A program made the translations under genes and the position numbers. This document shows, in pieces, positions 14,276 to 22,102 of a stretch of 43,523 nt of DNA (its first letter is position 1; the number at the start of each line of letters is the position of its first letter). The notes under the pieces are model-generated. The model was not told the origin of the DNA, ran no database searches, and saw only the letters and a program-made list of their open reading frames with translations. This DNA comes from Bacillus sp. AFS098217 (GTDB lineage: Bacteria; Bacillota; Bacilli; Bacillales; Bacillaceae_G). The stretch is taken from positions 1 through 43,523 of the forward strand of contig NZ_NVPR01000078.1 in assembly GCF_002551815.1 (NCBI RefSeq), read 5' to 3'.

Positions 14276-16261
14276 TTAATAAGCACGAAGCACATGCAGT
14301 AAATAATCTTTTCGATTAAGTGGATTATAATCTACTCGTTTTCGCGTTGGGAAATTTGATTCGATTTTGCTATATCCGCAAGGTCTAGCGATAAAGACAC
14401 CTTCACCTTCCGTAAAAGAGTGCAGGCCGCGTTTAAAATTCTCTGTTTTGGCCATCGGTAATGTTCCTGTTAAACAAAAGGAATCATTATGCAATACAGG
14501 TTCTGTAAAAACAGCATGTATTGCCGATAATTTATACAGTGCGTTGCTAATTGAATTTGTAGGAACTGTTAATTCAAACTCATTTACTGGTTCATATACG
14601 GTCGTTCTAGCTTGCTTTAAAGCATTCATTAAGACAAGAGGTGTTAGTTTTCTAAAATCACCAGCTGTCGTTACCGGACTTGCATAACCGGTATGCGTTA
14701 AAGTTACAACGATGTCGGTAACTTCCCATCCATATAAACCTTGTTTTAACGTTTGGAATACAGTATCTTCAATCGCTTTATGGAACGCTAAAGGCAATGA
14801 GCCAAGCTCGACCTCTAAGTTATAAGTAATGCCAGATCCAAAGATACCAGGTTCAACTTGAAAACCAATTGTTGCATAGAAAGGGTTATTTTTTTCGCCC
14901 ATTATTTCTAGTGCATTTCCGGTTCCAATTGGTTTTTCTATACATACAATTTTTGTATCTGAGAAGGAAACATCTAAATTATATTTTTCCTTTAAAGTTG
15001 TTTCTATGACTTCTTTTTGAACTTCACCAAAAAGTCGAATGTAGATTTCATGATGAATATCATCTTTTAGTACTTTGATTAGTGGATCTTCTTCAGATAG
15101 TTCCATCAGTGCTTGATATAGGTCATGATTTTTTTCTTTTGGTCTCGCTTCAATTGTCGCTTCCATTTGGGGATCGGCAAAGTGAATTTCTTTTATTCTA
15201 TGTGACATTGTACCAATTACATCACCTATTTTAATGTCACTTAACCCCCATACTTTACAAAACTCTCCTCCGCTAATAGTAGAGCAGTGAACAGCCTTTC
15301 CGTTATGAAATATATGAAGTTTTTTTATTTTTTCTTTGTGTGAGACGATTTCAGTACGATTCTTTTTTCGTGTTATTTCGACGTATTTCCTTACATGTAA
15401 GCATCCAGAAAATACTCGTACATAAGCAATTTTTTCTCCAGAAGGTTCTCTTTCAATTTTAAAAACAACTCCCGATAAAAGGTCGTCTGAATGATCAGTC
15501 GAAATATTTTGTGAAATCATGTTTGAGACACCTTCAAGTAATTCAGGGACTCCCATACCAGTCATAGCTGAACCGAAAAAGATTGGACATACATTTGCAT
15601 GTTGAATTTGATTCAATAATTCTTCTTTTAGAGTTGTTTCGGTTAATGTTGCACTGTTTACATATGATTCGAGTAAAGATTCATTATAAAGTGCTAAAAG
15701 TTCTATGCATTCATCATATATTGTCTCATTTGTCTCGGCACGTAATTCGTTTTGAATTATACATGCATGCTTTGTTCCTTCATCCTTCACTTTATATAAA
15801 GGGAGTACTTGATTGGTAAGAGTTTCTCTTATTTGTTGGATAACTTTAGTAGTTTGAGCACCGCTACGATCAATTTTATTTACAAATAATATTGTCGGAA
15901 TACGCATTTTTTGTAGAGTTCTCATTAAAATTTTGGTCTGTGCTTGAATGCCTTCAACTGCTGATATAACTAAAATGGCTCCGTCTAAAACACGAAAAGA
16001 TCGCTCTACTTCAGCAATAAAATCTGCATGACCAGGTGTGTCAATTACATTTACTTTAAGATCATTTATAAAAAATGAAACGATAGATGCTCTAATGGTA
16101 ATCCCGCGTTGTTTTTCTAACTCCATCGAATCTGTCTGCGTACTACCCTTATCTACTTGGCCAATTTCCTGAATTACATTGGTTTCATAAAGAATACGCT
16201 CAGTCAAACTCGTCTTTCCAGCGTCTACATGCGCTACAATCCCTATATTTATTGTTTTCAT
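14276..16261 (-). CDS. Tet(M)-like ribosomal protection GTPase (EF-G superfamily)
   Basis: 661 aa, close to the 639 of Tet(M). GTPase motifs: AHVDAGKTS (10-18), RGIT (52-55), DTPGH (74-78), NKID (128-131). It has the domain order of EF-G but lacks typical EF-G length. Near the C-terminus, YASPVTTAGDFRKLTPLVL matches the Tet(M) domain IV loop (YSPVSTPADFR) that displaces tetracycline from the ribosome. Chromosomal bacillus homologues may protect against tetracycline or natural ribosome inhibitors; actual resistance cannot be read from sequence. Ribosome binding site ATGAGGA before ATG 16261. A 41-codon ORF overlaps the start out of frame and may control translation. Confidence 0.85.
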   Translation of the reverse strand: MKTINIGIVAHVDAGKTSLTERILYETNVIQEIGQVDKGSTQTDSMELEKQRGITIRASIVSFFINDLKVNVIDTPGHADFIAEVERSFRVLDGAILVISAVEGIQAQTKILMRTLQKMRIPTILFVNKIDRSGAQTTKVIQQIRETLTNQVLPLYKVKDEGTKHACIIQNELRAETNETIYDECIELLALYNESLLESYVNSATLTETTLKEELLNQIQHANVCPIFFGSAMTGMGVPELLEGVSNMISQNISTDHSDDLLSGVVFKIEREPSGEKIAYVRVFSGCLHVRKYVEITRKKNRTEIVSHKEKIKKLHIFHNGKAVHCSTISGGEFCKVWGLSDIKIGDVIGTMSHRIKEIHFADPQMEATIEARPKEKNHDLYQALMELSEEDPLIKVLKDDIHHEIYIRLFGEVQKEVIETTLKEKYNLDVSFSDTKIVCIEKPIGTGNALEIMGEKNNPFYATIGFQVEPGIFGSGITYNLEVELGSLPLAFHKAIEDTVFQTLKQGLYGWEVTDIVVTLTHTGYASPVTTAGDFRKLTPLVLMNALKQARTTVYEPVNEFELTVPTNSISNALYKLSAIHAVFTEPVLHNDSFCLTGTLPMAKTENFKRGLHSFTEGEGVFIARPCGYSKIESNFPTRKRVDYNPLNRKDYLLHVLRAY

Positions 16262-16325
16262 GTATGATAATCCTCATTTCGTTTTTCATAGTGAATTCCT
16301 CATTTCTTTTATTAAATTGCCGCAT
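16200..16325 (-). CDS. Leader ORF (41 aa) overlapping the Tet(M)-like start
   Basis: ATG 16325 is preceded by CTGGAGAG at good spacing. The ORF (MRQFNKRNEEFTMKNEMRII onward) runs through the ribosome binding site and start codon of the Tet(M)-like gene in another frame and stops 60 bases inside it. GAAATGAGGA occurs twice, once in this ORF and once as the binding site of the main gene. Leader peptides controlling ribosome-protection genes by stalling or attenuation are known for tet(M). This one may work by translational coupling. The peptide itself may have no function. Confidence 0.45.
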   Translation of the reverse strand: MRQFNKRNEEFTMKNEMRIIIHENNKYRDCSACRRWKDEFD

Positions 16326-16364
16326 TAGAATCACTCTCCAGTCGTTTATAATACCTTCATTATA

Positions 16365-16395
16365 GGGTAATTACCATTATTTGTAACGTAATTAA
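16365..16395 (-). promoter_or_regulatory. Putative promoter of the Tet(M)-like gene
   Basis: On the minus strand a perfect TATAAT is preceded at 17 bases by a TTACAA-like -35. The spacer contains the palindrome GGTAATTACC, a possible operator. It lies just upstream of the leader ORF. Confidence 0.5.
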
Positions 16396-16484
16396 GTGCG
16401 GAATTTTAAAAATTTAGTAAGGGGGATGCGAAACATGAAATAGGGAAAAACAAAATAATTGCATTTTAATTTGTTATCCGTTAT

Positions 16485-16521
16485 ATTAATTGACATATCA
16501 ATAATTGATATGTCAATTAAT
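16485..16521. promoter_or_regulatory. Perfect 37-bp palindrome, MarR operator
   Basis: ATTAATTGACATATCAAT (16485-16502), central A, then its exact complement ATTGATATGTCAATTAAT (16504-16521). It includes a TTGACA -35-like box and ends 30 bases before the MarR start codon. MarR dimers bind such palindromes and repress their own operons until a ligand or oxidant releases them. Confidence 0.8.
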
Positions 16522-16551
16522 TGTGTGATCCATTTGCAAAGGAGGGGTAAA

Positions 16552-16980
16552 TTGACAAGTTCATGCTCGAAGGAAGCGATTATTTTATATAAATTACACT
16601 TTCTTAATAAAGAAGTAAGTTCAAAATTTGAAGGGTGTACAGGTATTAGTCAATCAAGGCTTGAGCTGTTACATCAGTTATATGAAGTAGAAGAAATCAG
16701 TCAAAAAGCACTTCAAAAAGAAGTGAATATTGATAATGCTGCGATTACAAGGCACTTAAAGCAGCTTGAAGCAAATGGAATGATTACAAGACGTAAAAAT
16801 CCTGATGATAACAGAATTACTCTAGTTTCTCTTACGAAAGATGGACGAAATAAAATTCATGCCTTTCAAGAAGAGAAAGAGCGTTTTGCAGCTTCAGCGC
16901 TAAAAGGTTTAAGTGAAGAAGAGCGAGATAACCTTTTAAATATGTTAAATCACATTCAAGAAAATATTAAAGAAGTCTAA
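16552..16980 (+). CDS. MarR-family transcriptional regulator
   Basis: 142 aa. Start chosen at TTG 16552 behind AAAGGAGGGG; the longer frame from 16459 would be read through the palindromic operator and lacks a binding site. Winged-helix region: GISQSRLELLHQLYEV, ISQKALQKEVNIDNAAITRHLKQLEANGMI (recognition helix) and the wing RRKNPDDNRITLVSLT. Two cysteines (SSC at the N-terminus and GC in EGCTGI) could allow thiol sensing, as in quinone or oxidant-responsive MarR proteins. It is cotranscribed with a nitroreductase 27 bases downstream and probably a small monooxygenase, which suggests a response to quinones or nitro-aromatics. Confidence 0.9.
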   Translation: MTSSCSKEAIILYKLHFLNKEVSSKFEGCTGISQSRLELLHQLYEVEEISQKALQKEVNIDNAAITRHLKQLEANGMITRRKNPDDNRITLVSLTKDGRNKIHAFQEEKERFAASALKGLSEEERDNLLNMLNHIQENIKEV

Positions 16981-17007
16981 ATATGAGATAAAAAGGAGAT
17001 TACATCT

Positions 17008-17646
17008 ATGAGTAACGTAACAAAAATAAATGATTTTACAGAAATTCTTATAGGACGTCGTTCAATTCGTAAATATGATCCAGCTGTGAAGATTAGTAAA
17101 GAAGAAATGACAGAAATTTTGACAGAGGCAACACTTGCACCATCATCAGTTAATATGCAACCATGGCGTTTTCTTGTTATTGATAGTGAAGAAGGAAAAG
17201 CAACACTTGCTCCGCTTGCTAAGTTTAATCAGCAGCAAGTAGAGACATCGTCAGCAATGATTGCTGTATTTGGTGATTTAAAAAACTTTGATAATGCTGA
17301 AGAGATTTATAGTACAGCAGTTGAACGTGGCTATATGCCAGCTGAAGTGAAAGAAGATCAGATGAAAAAACTTTCCGCTTATTTCTCTACAGTTGCACCA
17401 GAAGTGATGAAAGATACAGTTTTAATTGATGGTGGTCTTGTATCTATGCAACTGATGTTAGCAGCTCGTGCTCATGGGTATGATACGTGTCCAATAGGTG
17501 GTTTTGAAAAAGATAAAATCGCAGAAATTTTCGGGTTAGATAAAGAGCGTTATGTACCAGTTATGCTAATCTCAATCGGAAAAGCAGCTGACAGTGGATA
17601 TAAATCAGTCCGTCTTCCAATTGACAAAATTGCCCAGTGGAAGTAA
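17008..17646 (+). CDS. Nitroreductase-family NAD(P)H-dependent flavoenzyme
   Basis: 212 aa. FMN-binding signatures: GRRSIRKYDP near the N-terminus, APSSVNMQPWRFLV (about 47-60) and the C-terminal GGFEKDKIAEIFGL and PVMLISIGK. Members reduce nitro compounds, quinones or enones with NAD(P)H in the cytosol. Strong site AAAAGGAG before ATG 17008. It lies directly behind the MarR gene and ahead of an ABM-domain protein, matching quinone-detoxification units such as those ruled by YodB or MhqR in B. subtilis. Exact substrate unknown. Confidence 0.9.
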   Translation: MSNVTKINDFTEILIGRRSIRKYDPAVKISKEEMTEILTEATLAPSSVNMQPWRFLVIDSEEGKATLAPLAKFNQQQVETSSAMIAVFGDLKNFDNAEEIYSTAVERGYMPAEVKEDQMKKLSAYFSTVAPEVMKDTVLIDGGLVSMQLMLAARAHGYDTCPIGGFEKDKIAEIFGLDKERYVPVMLISIGKAADSGYKSVRLPIDKIAQWK

Positions 17647-17713
17647 TGTTATATAGTCACAGGAAAATTATGTGATTTTATAAAGACAAGTGTAATATGA
17701 GAGGGGAAGCACC

Positions 17714-18013
17714 ATGATTATTATTCACGCAGTATTTCAAGTAGATCCAGCAAAACAACAAGCATTTTTAGAAGAAATTCAACCGTTAATTCATGGTTCA
17801 AGAGAAGAAAGTGGAAACGTATCATATGATTTATATAAAGATACTGAAAAAGAAAGTGTTTATACAATGGTAGAGATTTGGCAAGATGCAGAAGCAGTTG
17901 CTAGCCATAATGTAAGTGAACATTTTACTTCTTTCGTTAGTAAAGCAAACCAATTTTTAACGGCTCCATTAGATATTAAAGTTTTTGATGGACAACCAGT
18001 GCAAAGTAAATAA
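17714..18013 (+). CDS. ABM-domain (quinol monooxygenase-like) protein
   Basis: 99 aa, one antibiotic-biosynthesis-monooxygenase fold: IIHAVFQVDPAKQQAFLEEI, SREESGNVSYDLY, VEIWQDAEAVASHN and HFTSFVSKA. This is close to YgiN-type quinol monooxygenases, dimeric cofactor-free enzymes. GAGGGGAAG precedes ATG 17714. It follows the nitroreductase by 67 bases and ends at a strong terminator, so it is the last gene of the MarR-controlled unit. Confidence 0.85.
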   Translation: MIIIHAVFQVDPAKQQAFLEEIQPLIHGSREESGNVSYDLYKDTEKESVYTMVEIWQDAEAVASHNVSEHFTSFVSKANQFLTAPLDIKVFDGQPVQSK

Positions 18014-18028
18014 GAAATTCAACACAAT

Positions 18029-18082
18029 AAGTGACTCCTCGCTAACTCTCTTTTAGAGTAGGCGAGGAGTCACTTTATTTTT
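18029..18082 (+). terminator. Rho-independent terminator
   Basis: GTGACTCCTCGC (18031-18042) / GCGAGGAGTCAC (18062-18073) with an inner CTC/GAG mini-hairpin, then TTTATTTTT. Confidence 0.92.
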
Positions 18083-18122
18083 GCTTGCATTTTTTGGAAT
18101 GAAATTATAAAATATCAATACA

Positions 18123-18162
18123 CGATGTATCGCAAGTCGATATATCATATGTCGATGTATCG
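18123..18162. promoter_or_regulatory. Three PadR-type operator repeats at 15-bp intervals
   Basis: CGATGTATCG at 18123-18132, CGATATATCA at 18138-18147 and CGATGTATCG at 18153-18162, each starting exactly 15 bp after the last. The last is 12 bases before the padR GTG and abuts its GGAGG site, so binding would block transcription and perhaps translation. Confidence 0.65.
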
Positions 18163-18174
18163 GAGGTAGTTATA

Positions 18175-18498
18175 GTGAATAAAAAAGCGCAGAAATATAT
18201 CCCATTAACAGAGGCGACATATTACATTTTGCTGTCATTAGTAAAACCTATGCATGGTTATGGGATTATGCAAATGGTAGAAGAAATGACGAATGGGGAA
18301 GTAAAGCTCGGACCTGGTACGTTATATGGGAATACGACAAAGTTATTGAAAGAAAAGTTGATTGTTGAAGTAGCATCCACAGATAGAAAAAAATGTTACG
18401 TATTAACTCCGTTTGGTAGAGAAGTGTTAGAGCTTGAATTTAAACGGTTGCAACGTTCTGTTCAAAATGGAAAAAGTATTTTAAGAGAGGAAGCATAA
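18175..18498 (+). CDS. PadR-family transcriptional regulator
   Basis: 107 aa. GTG start at 18175 with GGAGGTAG upstream. Typical PadR winged helix: TEATYYILLSLVKPMHGYGIMQMVEEMTNG, GPGTLYGNTTKLLKEKLIVE and a short wing (STDRKKCYVLT), followed by a C-terminal helix for dimerisation. It is the first gene of an operon with a DUF2812 membrane protein (1-base gap) and a CPBP protease. PadR with DUF2812 is a standing pair in Firmicutes; PadR probably represses the set. Confidence 0.92.
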   Translation: MNKKAQKYIPLTEATYYILLSLVKPMHGYGIMQMVEEMTNGEVKLGPGTLYGNTTKLLKEKLIVEVASTDRKKCYVLTPFGREVLELEFKRLQRSVQNGKSILREEA

Positions 18499-18499
18499 C

Positions 18500-19036
18500 A
18501 TGGAAATCAAGAAAACATTTAAGTTATTTACAGCGTGGAACTTAGAAAAAGAAGAAGCGTACTTAAGAAAAATGCATCGAGAGGGCTGGGCATTACAAAA
18601 CTATAACTTGATGTATACATTTAAGAAAACAGAGCCTAAGGATGTTGTGTATAAGGCAGATTTTAAACTTGATTATCGAAATTCACTAGTAAATCAAAAA
18701 GAATACCTTGAAATATATGAGATGTCTGGATGGAAGTATGTAACAAGCTTTACGAAATGGCATTATTTTTGTAAAGAGGTAATTGATGATAACGAACTGC
18801 CTGATATTTATTCTGAGAAAGAAACGAAAATTGAAAGATTTAAGGATTTGCTAAAAGTTTTAGTTCTTTTCTTTGCGATTTATCTCCTTGGAATGTATCC
18901 AAGTTTCTTAGAACCTTCAGAGGTTACGGTTCCGATTTGGGCTAAAAGTATGATGGGGTTTATTGGGTGTATGTACGTTTATATATTTGTAAGACTGTTT
19001 TGGAAGATAAAAAAGTTGAAAAAAGAAATTCTTTAA
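18500..19036 (+). CDS. DUF2812 membrane protein
   Basis: 178 aa. A soluble DUF2812 domain at residues 1-100 (KTFKLFTAWNLEKEEAYLRKMHREGWAL, YTFKKTEP, YEMSGWKYVTSF) is followed by two membrane spans (about 118-133 and 150-167). Function is unknown; the family is nearly always encoded beside a PadR regulator and is thought to act at the membrane in stress responses. ATG 18500 starts one base after the padR stop codon, with AGAGAGGAAG inside padR as binding site. Confidence 0.85.
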   Translation: MEIKKTFKLFTAWNLEKEEAYLRKMHREGWALQNYNLMYTFKKTEPKDVVYKADFKLDYRNSLVNQKEYLEIYEMSGWKYVTSFTKWHYFCKEVIDDNELPDIYSEKETKIERFKDLLKVLVLFFAIYLLGMYPSFLEPSEVTVPIWAKSMMGFIGCMYVYIFVRLFWKIKKLKKEIL

Positions 19037-19060
19037 AAATGTAATAAGGGGATTACTGGA

Positions 19061-19789
19061 ATGATCATTTTGACTATATTATTTCTATATTTGGCCTTAG
19101 GTGACGGAATTATTGGTAAGTGTTTGTATACTAGGTTGCAAGAAGATATACAAATAAAACAAAATGCGCGAGTTTTGTTTTATATAAAGACAATGATTTT
19201 ATTGTGGGGATTAACGATCATTATGCTAATAACATCATATCTGATTGATATTCCATTTGCGGAATATGGGCTGAAACTACCTGATATAAATTTTGTAAGT
19301 ATCAATTCTTTTGAAGAAAGAACGATTTCAATATTCATAGGAGCATGTATTGGAACGATCATTTCATTCATTGCTATGAAGAAAAGTAAAAAGTTTCAAA
19401 GCCATACAGAAAAACAAATGAGCACTTTTTCAGAAATGCTTCCGACGAATTATAAAGAATCCATACTCTGGATTTTAATTTGTATTACAGCAGGTATTAC
19501 AGAAGAGCTATTATTCCGTTCCTTCATGATGAATTACTTATCGAAATTGTTTCCTGAACTATCGATAATGGGTGTATTAATAATCTCTTCAGTCATTTTT
19601 GGTTTGGCACATGTTTATCAAGGCTGGAAAGGTGTAATCGGAACAATGATTATAGGTTTCCTATTGGGAAGATTATATGTGATAACAGAATCAATTTATC
19701 CATCTATACTGCTACATATGGCAATCGATTTATTTGCATCCGTTCGATTATTTGTATTGAAGGGAAAAGGAATATTACAGAGGGCTTAA
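19061..19789 (+). CDS. CPBP-family intramembrane metalloprotease
   Basis: 242-aa polytopic membrane protein. The catalytic motifs of the CPBP (Abi/Rce1-like) family are complete: E148-E149 and R153 in AGITEELLFRS, H184 in FGLAHVYQG and H219/D223 in LLHMAIDLF. Family members cleave prenylated or other small membrane proteins, and some protect from bacteriocins. Good binding site AAGGGG. Third gene of the PadR operon and directly before a terminator. Its partner substrate may be the DUF2812 protein, but that is speculation. Confidence 0.9.
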   Translation: MIILTILFLYLALGDGIIGKCLYTRLQEDIQIKQNARVLFYIKTMILLWGLTIIMLITSYLIDIPFAEYGLKLPDINFVSINSFEERTISIFIGACIGTIISFIAMKKSKKFQSHTEKQMSTFSEMLPTNYKESILWILICITAGITEELLFRSFMMNYLSKLFPELSIMGVLIISSVIFGLAHVYQGWKGVIGTMIIGFLLGRLYVITESIYPSILLHMAIDLFASVRLFVLKGKGILQRA

Positions 19790-19810
19790 AAATATATGAA
19801 GAATAAAACG

Positions 19811-19842
19811 AAAAAGTTGCTTGAAAAACAAGCAACTTTTTT
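19811..19842. terminator. Bidirectional terminator
   Basis: AAAAAGTTGCTTG / CAAGCAACTTTTT with an AAAAA loop, between convergent genes. Confidence 0.9.
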
Positions 19843-20089
19843 ATGAGAAAGATTGATTCTGTGCAGGTTTAATAAACTGTTCTGGATTTTCAACCAGCCC
19901 ACATACGGCACATTGCACACGGTATGTAGGTCCATGATAGGCCATATGAAAAGCATTCAATGTTTCGTTTGTGTATTCTTCTTCAATTTGACCAGTTTGT
20001 GGATTGAGCTTTACTGGTTTTACTTGTTGCTCAAGAATATTAAAGCGAGTGCGGTTTGTTTTACAATTTGGACAAAGCATTGGTTCCAT
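19841..20089 (-). CDS. Small zinc-ribbon-like protein
   Basis: 82 aa. The start is moved to ATG 20089, eight bases after GGAGGTG; the frame open to 20140 has no site. Two CxxC knuckles, MLCPNCKTNR near the N-terminus and VQCAVCGLVE near the C-terminus, should form one zinc ribbon around a central linker (LNPQTGQIEEEYTNETLNAF). Such proteins may bind nucleic acid or protein partners. I know no specific function. Single gene, convergent with the CPBP operon. Confidence 0.75.
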   Translation of the reverse strand: MEPMLCPNCKTNRTRFNILEQQVKPVKLNPQTGQIEEEYTNETLNAFHMAYHGPTYRVQCAVCGLVENPEQFIKPAQNQSFS

Positions 20090-20426
20090 ATGTATACACC
20101 TCCATTTGTAGCATTTCTTAAATAGCAGGAATTTATTCAAAAAAATAAGGTGCTATAGGAATTTCGTTTGGTTTATGCAGTTGTTGTTAAAAACTTTCTC
20201 AATATGAATAAGGATAGTATTGTACCTTAAGATATTTAAAATTCAGAAAAAATAAAATATAATTAGTGTATGAACTGGTTATGCCCAAACCAATCTCCTG
20301 TTTTATGCCAACTTGCTTGAGACCGAGAAATCGGTCTTATTTTTTTGTTATTTATAATTGGATAGAAACAAGGTTTTTTAAACCTTTTGTCGAATTTTTA
20401 GAAGGGGATTTGAAAGGGGAATGAGA
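20090..20426. other. Intergenic region holding a candidate small RNA
   Basis: 337 bases between the zinc-ribbon gene and the VOC gene. It holds a possible promoter (20235-20263), a transcript-like stretch and a terminator (20320-20346) with no ORF between. The last 80 bases lead into the VOC gene (GAAAGGGG site). Confidence 0.5.
20270..20346 (+). ncRNA. Candidate trans-acting small RNA (about 77 nt)
   Basis: A perfect TATAAT (20258-20263) with TTTAAA 17 bases before it, and an intrinsic terminator AGACCGA-GAAA-TCGGTCT plus T7 (20320-20347), bracket a short non-coding stretch. It contains a GGTT/AACC hairpin and the single-stranded-looking CCAATCTCCTGTT, whose TCTCCT is complementary to a Shine-Dalgarno. 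That is the layout of Gram-positive regulatory RNAs that block ribosome binding. No match to a known family was made. Confidence 0.45.
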
Positions 20427-20810
20427 ATGAATTTAAAAATGAAATACGTCATTTTATACGTAGAGAATTATGAAGAATGTCTACAATTTTACAAAGATAT
20501 TTTACAGTTACCAATAAAAGGTGAACATGGTACATACATTGAATTTGATACCGGTGCCACTATTTTAGCGATGAATAGTAGAGAGGACGTAAGGGAGTTA
20601 ACAGGATTATCAATCCCAAATGATACATCAGAATCCTCTAACTTTGAAATTGGATTTGTTGTGGAAGATGTTAACGAAACAATTTCGAGATTTAGAGAAC
20701 AAGGTGTAAAGGTATTAGTGGAACCAATAACGAAACCATGGGGACAAACGATTGCTTATGTTTCTGACCCAGATGGTAACTATATTGAAATTTGTAGTTC
20801 ATTAGAGTAG
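20427..20810 (+). CDS. VOC (glyoxalase/bleomycin-resistance fold) protein
   Basis: 127 aa. ATG 20427 is preferred because GAAAGGGG lies six bases before it and directly touches the other ATG at 20421. Two beta-alpha-beta-beta-beta modules: [22 protein letters not shown] with [19 protein letters not shown], and [19 protein letters not shown] with [16 protein letters not shown]. The DPDGNYIEI strand carries the usual metal-ligand Glu. Members bind metals and act on or sequester small electrophiles or drugs. First of a tight three-gene cluster with GNAT and kinase genes. Confidence 0.87.
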   Translation: MNLKMKYVILYVENYEECLQFYKDILQLPIKGEHGTYIEFDTGATILAMNSREDVRELTGLSIPNDTSESSNFEIGFVVEDVNETISRFREQGVKVLVEPITKPWGQTIAYVSDPDGNYIEICSSLE

Positions 20811-20823
20811 AAGGAGAAAGAAA

Positions 20824-21366
20824 ATGAAGTTTCCAAATATAGAAACAGAGCGTTTAGTATTAAGAGAACTAACATTATTGGATGCAGAAGCGATGTTTCG
20901 TTATTTTGAAAAGGAATCTGTCATACGTTATTTCGGAATGGACTCTTTTCAAAATATGGAACAGGTGAAAAATATGATTCAGACTTTTAGAAAAAGGTAT
21001 GAAGAGGGTAATGTTTTACGCTGGGCGATCGAGTTAAAAGGAACAAATCAATTAATCGGTACATGTGGATTTCATTTAATGAATCAAAATCATAAGCGGG
21101 CTGAGATTGGTTATGAACTAGATGATACATATTGGGGAAAAGGATATGCATCTGAGGCTTTACAAGCAATTCTTACATATGGATTTGAAACGCTAAAATT
21201 AATCCGAATCGCAGCAGTTGTTTATACAGAAAATGAAGCTTCGCATAAATTACTGAAAAAGGCTGGATTTAAAGAAGAAGGATTACTTCGAAAATATATG
21301 ATTCAAAATGATGTTGCTCATGATACTGTAATCTATTCATTACTGGAAGAAGAGTGGAAGAGATAA
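20824..21366 (+). CDS. RimJ/RimL-type GNAT acetyltransferase
   Basis: 180 aa. Acetyltransf_3 pattern: IETERLVLRELTLLDAEAMFRY at the start, IGTCGFHLMNQNHKRAEIGYELDDTYWGKGYASEAL (acetyl-CoA motif WGKGYA), and AVVYTENEASHKLLKKAGFKEEGLLR. Binding site GAAGGAGAAAG. The spacing of 13 bases from the VOC gene and a 1-base overlap with the kinase gene make one operon. Substrate may be a protein N-terminus or a small amine. Confidence 0.9.
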   Translation: MKFPNIETERLVLRELTLLDAEAMFRYFEKESVIRYFGMDSFQNMEQVKNMIQTFRKRYEEGNVLRWAIELKGTNQLIGTCGFHLMNQNHKRAEIGYELDDTYWGKGYASEALQAILTYGFETLKLIRIAAVVYTENEASHKLLKKAGFKEEGLLRKYMIQNDVAHDTVIYSLLEEEWKR

Positions 21367-21950
21367 TGGATGTAAATGCAGTAGTAAAAGTCATTGCTGA
21401 AAATACAAGTAATCGGTTTGTTGTAGGTGTAGATGGTCTAAGTCGTTCAGGGAAAACAACACTAGTGAAGAAACTGGAAGATGACTTAAAAAAAGAAGGT
21501 ATTCCGTTTCATATTTTCCATATTGATGATCATATTGTAGAACGTAATAAACGTTATAATACTGCACATGAAGAATGGTATGAATACTATAAATTACAGT
21601 GGGATGTTGAGTGGCTACAGCAAAACTTTTTTAACAAACTAAGGTTGGAAAATCAGTTCAGTCTTCCGTTCTATGATCATAAAACGGACTCATGTAAGAT
21701 GCGAGAAATAATAGTTCCTGGCTTTTGCATTATCGTAATTGAAGGAGTTTTTCTTCAGCGTAAAGAATGGAGGGAATTCTTTGATTATATGGTGTATTTA
21801 GACTGTCCAAGAGAACAAAGGTTTCTTCGTGAAAGCGAGGAGACACAAAAGAATCTTTCAAAGTTTGAAAATAGATATTGGAAAGCAGAGGATTTTTATT
21901 TGAAAATGGAATGTCCAAAACAAAGAGCTGATTTGGTTATGAGAGGATAG
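21366..21950 (+). CDS. P-loop kinase, uridine-kinase-like
   Basis: 194 aa. ATG 21366 shares a base with the stop of the acetyltransferase gene (TAATG), with GGAAGAG just before. Walker A is GVDGLSRSGKTTLVKKL. FHIFHIDDHIVERNKRYN holds the aspartates seen in uridine or phosphoribulokinase-type enzymes, and IIVIEGVFLQRKEWREFF holds the EGV segment typical of that fold. The lid region is ECPKQRADLVMRG near the end. The phosphoacceptor may be a nucleoside or sugar; unassigned. Confidence 0.82.
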   Translation: MDVNAVVKVIAENTSNRFVVGVDGLSRSGKTTLVKKLEDDLKKEGIPFHIFHIDDHIVERNKRYNTAHEEWYEYYKLQWDVEWLQQNFFNKLRLENQFSLPFYDHKTDSCKMREIIVPGFCIIVIEGVFLQRKEWREFFDYMVYLDCPREQRFLRESEETQKNLSKFENRYWKAEDFYLKMECPKQRADLVMRG

Positions 21951-21976
21951 TGCTTGATATCATATGATCAATGCAG

Positions 21977-22016
21977 AAAAGACGCATGGATAGTTTTTAT
22001 CTATGCGTCTTTTTTT
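21977..22016 (+). terminator. Rho-independent terminator
   Basis: AAAAGACGCAT-GG-ATAG / CTATGCGTCTTTT stem and a T run; ends the VOC-GNAT-kinase operon. Confidence 0.88.
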
Positions 22017-22102
22017 ATGAAATATTAAAAATTCTAAAATCACAGAAGGTTAAATTCGATATTTATAGAATTTAAGTAATGACAAAATAAGGAGGGGGAA
22101 AA

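Noticed and set aside
14367-14687. Plus-strand 106-codon frame inside the Tet(M)-like gene
   Set aside because: Antisense shadow with no binding site; the GTPase frame has full family motifs.
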